6,821 nt of DNA from positions 1-6,821 of the forward strand of contig USHP01000108.1 in NCBI GenBank assembly GCA_900554625.1. The letters run 5' to 3'. Source of the stretch: an uncultured Eubacteriales bacterium. Lineage in GTDB: Bacteria > Bacillota > Clostridia > Oscillospirales > Oscillospiraceae. Positions 5,581 through 6,821 of the stretch are shown one piece after another. The notes beneath the pieces are model-generated. The model did not search any database and had not been told where the DNA came from. It was given only the letters and a program-made list of their open reading frames with translations. Position 1 is the first letter of the stretch, and every line of letters begins with the position of its first letter. The position numbers and the translations under genes were made by a program.

Positions 5581-6741
5581 ATGAAATTCAAAAGACAGAT
5601 ATTTGGATTTATGGATATGCTCCGGTTCAAAAAAATAGTGCCCAAGCGGCGGGAAGCCCTGGCAAACGGCGCCAACACGCCAATTCCCCAGGAATACCGG
5701 ACCAATGTACTGGCGAAGAAACTTCATCCAGGCTCCATGGAAGTGGAGCTGGTTGCCATCCGGGATTTGACAGACCGGATGAAGGAGTTTACCTTCCGCC
5801 GGGTAGATGCGGACGCATTTCCCTACTTCCGCGCAGGTCAGTATGCCTCTTTGCGCACTGCAGTTGGAGAAAGCCTGGTCAGCCGTCCTTACTCCATTTC
5901 TTCCAGCCCCCGGGAAGCCTTGGAAAACAAACTGACCCTGGGCGTAGAAGATGCTGGATTCTTTTCCCACTATCTGAACACCCAGGCCAAAGTAGGCGAT
6001 CGCTTCACTATGAGCGAGCCCAGCGGAGAATTCCACTATGAACCCCTCCGGGACGCAAAGCAGATTGTCTGCGTGGCCGGCGGCTCCGGTATTACGCCGT
6101 TCCTGTCCATGGCAAAAAGCCTGGTGGATAAGGATGAACCTTATGACATGATTCTCTTTTATGGTGCAAGAGATGAAGCTCATATTGCCTATAAAGCAGA
6201 GTTGGATGCCCTTGCCCAGAAGGGATTGAAGGTCGTCTATGTCCTCAGCGATGAGCAGAAGCCCGGATATGAACAGGGGTTCATCTCGGCAGAGCTGATG
6301 GCCAAGTATGTGGATTTGAAACAGGTAACGTTCTTCCTCTGCGGACCGGCGGCGATGTATGCCTTCTTGGAGAAGGAATTGGCACCTCTGAACCTGCCTG
6401 TGAAGGCTGTCCGCAAAGATGCCACCTGCTGCTTGGATTTGCCCATTGAGAATCCCCGGACATTCCGTCTGACGGTACGGATTCGGGATCAGGTCAGTAC
6501 CATTGACGCCAAGGAAAACGAGACCTTGCTTACTGCGATGGAGCGTGCTGGAATCCCGGCCCCCAACAAATGTCGAGCTGGAGGCTGCGGCTACTGTCAC
6601 AGCAAGTGGATTTCCGGAGACTACCAGGTGGCAGAAAAACGAGATGGCCGCCGGGAAGCAGACCGGAAATTCAGCTGTATTCATCCCTGTGTCACTTACC
6701 CTATGAGTGATATGGAGATCGATGTTCCACCTGCGGAGTAA
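5581..6741 (+). CDS. NAD(P)H:flavin/2Fe-2S electron-transfer reductase (ferredoxin-NADP reductase fold plus C-terminal ferredoxin)
   Basis: The 386-residue protein joins three electron-transfer modules. Residues about 52-155 form the flavin-binding barrel with SRPYSISSSP (101-110), the R-x-Y-S flavin motif. Residues about 158-275 form the pyridine-nucleotide domain with GGSGITPF (167-174) and FLCGPAAM (252-259). Residues about 295-386 form a plant-type 2Fe-2S ferredoxin with C331-x4-C336-x2-C339 and the distant Cys366. All four cluster ligands are present. This FAD-NAD-2Fe-2S order matches the oxygenase-reductase and Hmp/NqrF-like families, which carry electrons from NAD(P)H to a partner enzyme. 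An extra N-terminal stretch (1-45) is rich in basic and aromatic/hydrophobic residues, with no clear transmembrane span; it may be an amphipathic membrane-contact or docking segment. No oxygenase is nearby, so the adjacent FAD enzyme is the inferred acceptor. The start is fixed by the ribosome binding site. Domain calls are firm; partner and substrate are inferred. Confidence 0.9.
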   Translation: MKFKRQIFGFMDMLRFKKIVPKRREALANGANTPIPQEYRTNVLAKKLHPGSMEVELVAIRDLTDRMKEFTFRRVDADAFPYFRAGQYASLRTAVGESLVSRPYSISSSPREALENKLTLGVEDAGFFSHYLNTQAKVGDRFTMSEPSGEFHYEPLRDAKQIVCVAGGSGITPFLSMAKSLVDKDEPYDMILFYGARDEAHIAYKAELDALAQKGLKVVYVLSDEQKPGYEQGFISAELMAKYVDLKQVTFFLCGPAAMYAFLEKELAPLNLPVKAVRKDATCCLDLPIENPRTFRLTVRIRDQVSTIDAKENETLLTAMERAGIPAPNKCRAGGCGYCHSKWISGDYQVAEKRDGRREADRKFSCIHPCVTYPMSDMEIDVPPAE

Positions 6742-6821
6742 ATATGCTTCTTAGTTTGACACAATATTAGGGCAACACCGCATAATGGGGTAAGGAGATT
6801 CGGCGAGAGATTTTGACCCGA
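6742..6821. other. Non-coding tail; possible edge of a dispersed repeat or mobile element
   Basis: These 80 bases hold no gene and no terminator hairpin that I can find. There is a TTGACA at 6756-6761 and a CATAAT at 6781-6786, but the 19-base spacer is too long for a convincing promoter. A TAAGGAG at 6791-6797 has no well-placed start before the window ends. From memory, the GGGCAACACCGCATAATG segment (6770-6787) resembles short sequences scattered in gut Clostridia genomes, which would make this a repeat or element end; I could not verify that. Confidence 0.25.

Noticed and set aside
4008..5705. A 565-codon open frame on the minus strand opposite the FAD oxidoreductase
   Set aside because: It is in antisense to a gene with clear family motifs, has no recognisable domain or ribosome binding site, and reads as His/Gly/Val-rich shadow sequence caused by codon bias on the plus strand.
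5395..6684. A 429-codon open frame on the minus strand opposite the iron-sulfur reductase
   Set aside because: The plus-strand protein has complete flavin, nucleotide and 2Fe-2S motifs; the antisense product has no coherent domain.
6756..6786. Promoter TTGACA ... CATAAT after the reductase gene
   Set aside because: The 19-base spacer is long and the downstream gene, if any, is outside the window, so it cannot be supported.
1..6821. CRISPR arrays, tRNA, rRNA or riboswitches
   Set aside because: No spaced direct repeats, cloverleaf signatures or recognisable riboswitch cores were found; nearly all of the window is coding.

Overview
The window looks like chromosome of a low-to-mid GC Gram-positive anaerobe, most likely a gut Clostridia (Oscillospirales-like) species. 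This is inferred from the strong AGGAGG-type ribosome binding sites, tightly coupled genes, a SpoIVCA/TnpX-type serine recombinase with a small partner ORF, and the style of the encoded proteins. No species can be named from the sequence alone. All supported genes lie on the plus strand.

Region 1 (1-1450) is a housekeeping damage-control pair. It holds the 3' part of yaaA (peroxide/iron stress protein, start outside the window) and, overlapping it by 8 bases, a stand-alone NAD(P)H-hydrate epimerase (nnrE, YjeF N-terminal domain). A textbook rho-independent terminator (1416-1449) closes this unit.

Region 2 (about 1451-3295) is a mobile-element module. Directly after the terminator is a short stretch that reads like the last residues of a second, lost serine recombinase. 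It is followed by a 73-residue helical protein and an intact 507-residue large serine recombinase, joined by an ATGA stop/start overlap. No clear promoter precedes the module.

Region 3 (3296-6741) is a regulated redox operon. A near-consensus extended -10 promoter is overlapped by three alternating ATAACA half-sites, a likely TetR operator. It drives a TetR-family regulator, a 516-residue FAD-dependent CrtI/phytoene-desaturase/RetSat-like oxidoreductase, and a 386-residue flavin reductase with a C-terminal plant-type 2Fe-2S domain. Spacings of 17 bases and 1 base, each with a near-perfect Shine-Dalgarno, argue for one transcript. The simplest reading is that the reductase passes NAD(P)H electrons to the FAD enzyme, which acts on a hydrophobic, probably unsaturated substrate, and the TetR protein senses that substrate or a related compound. 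This is the part most likely to hold something undescribed.

Region 4 (6742-6821) is a non-coding tail with no visible terminator; it may be the edge of a dispersed repeat or another element.
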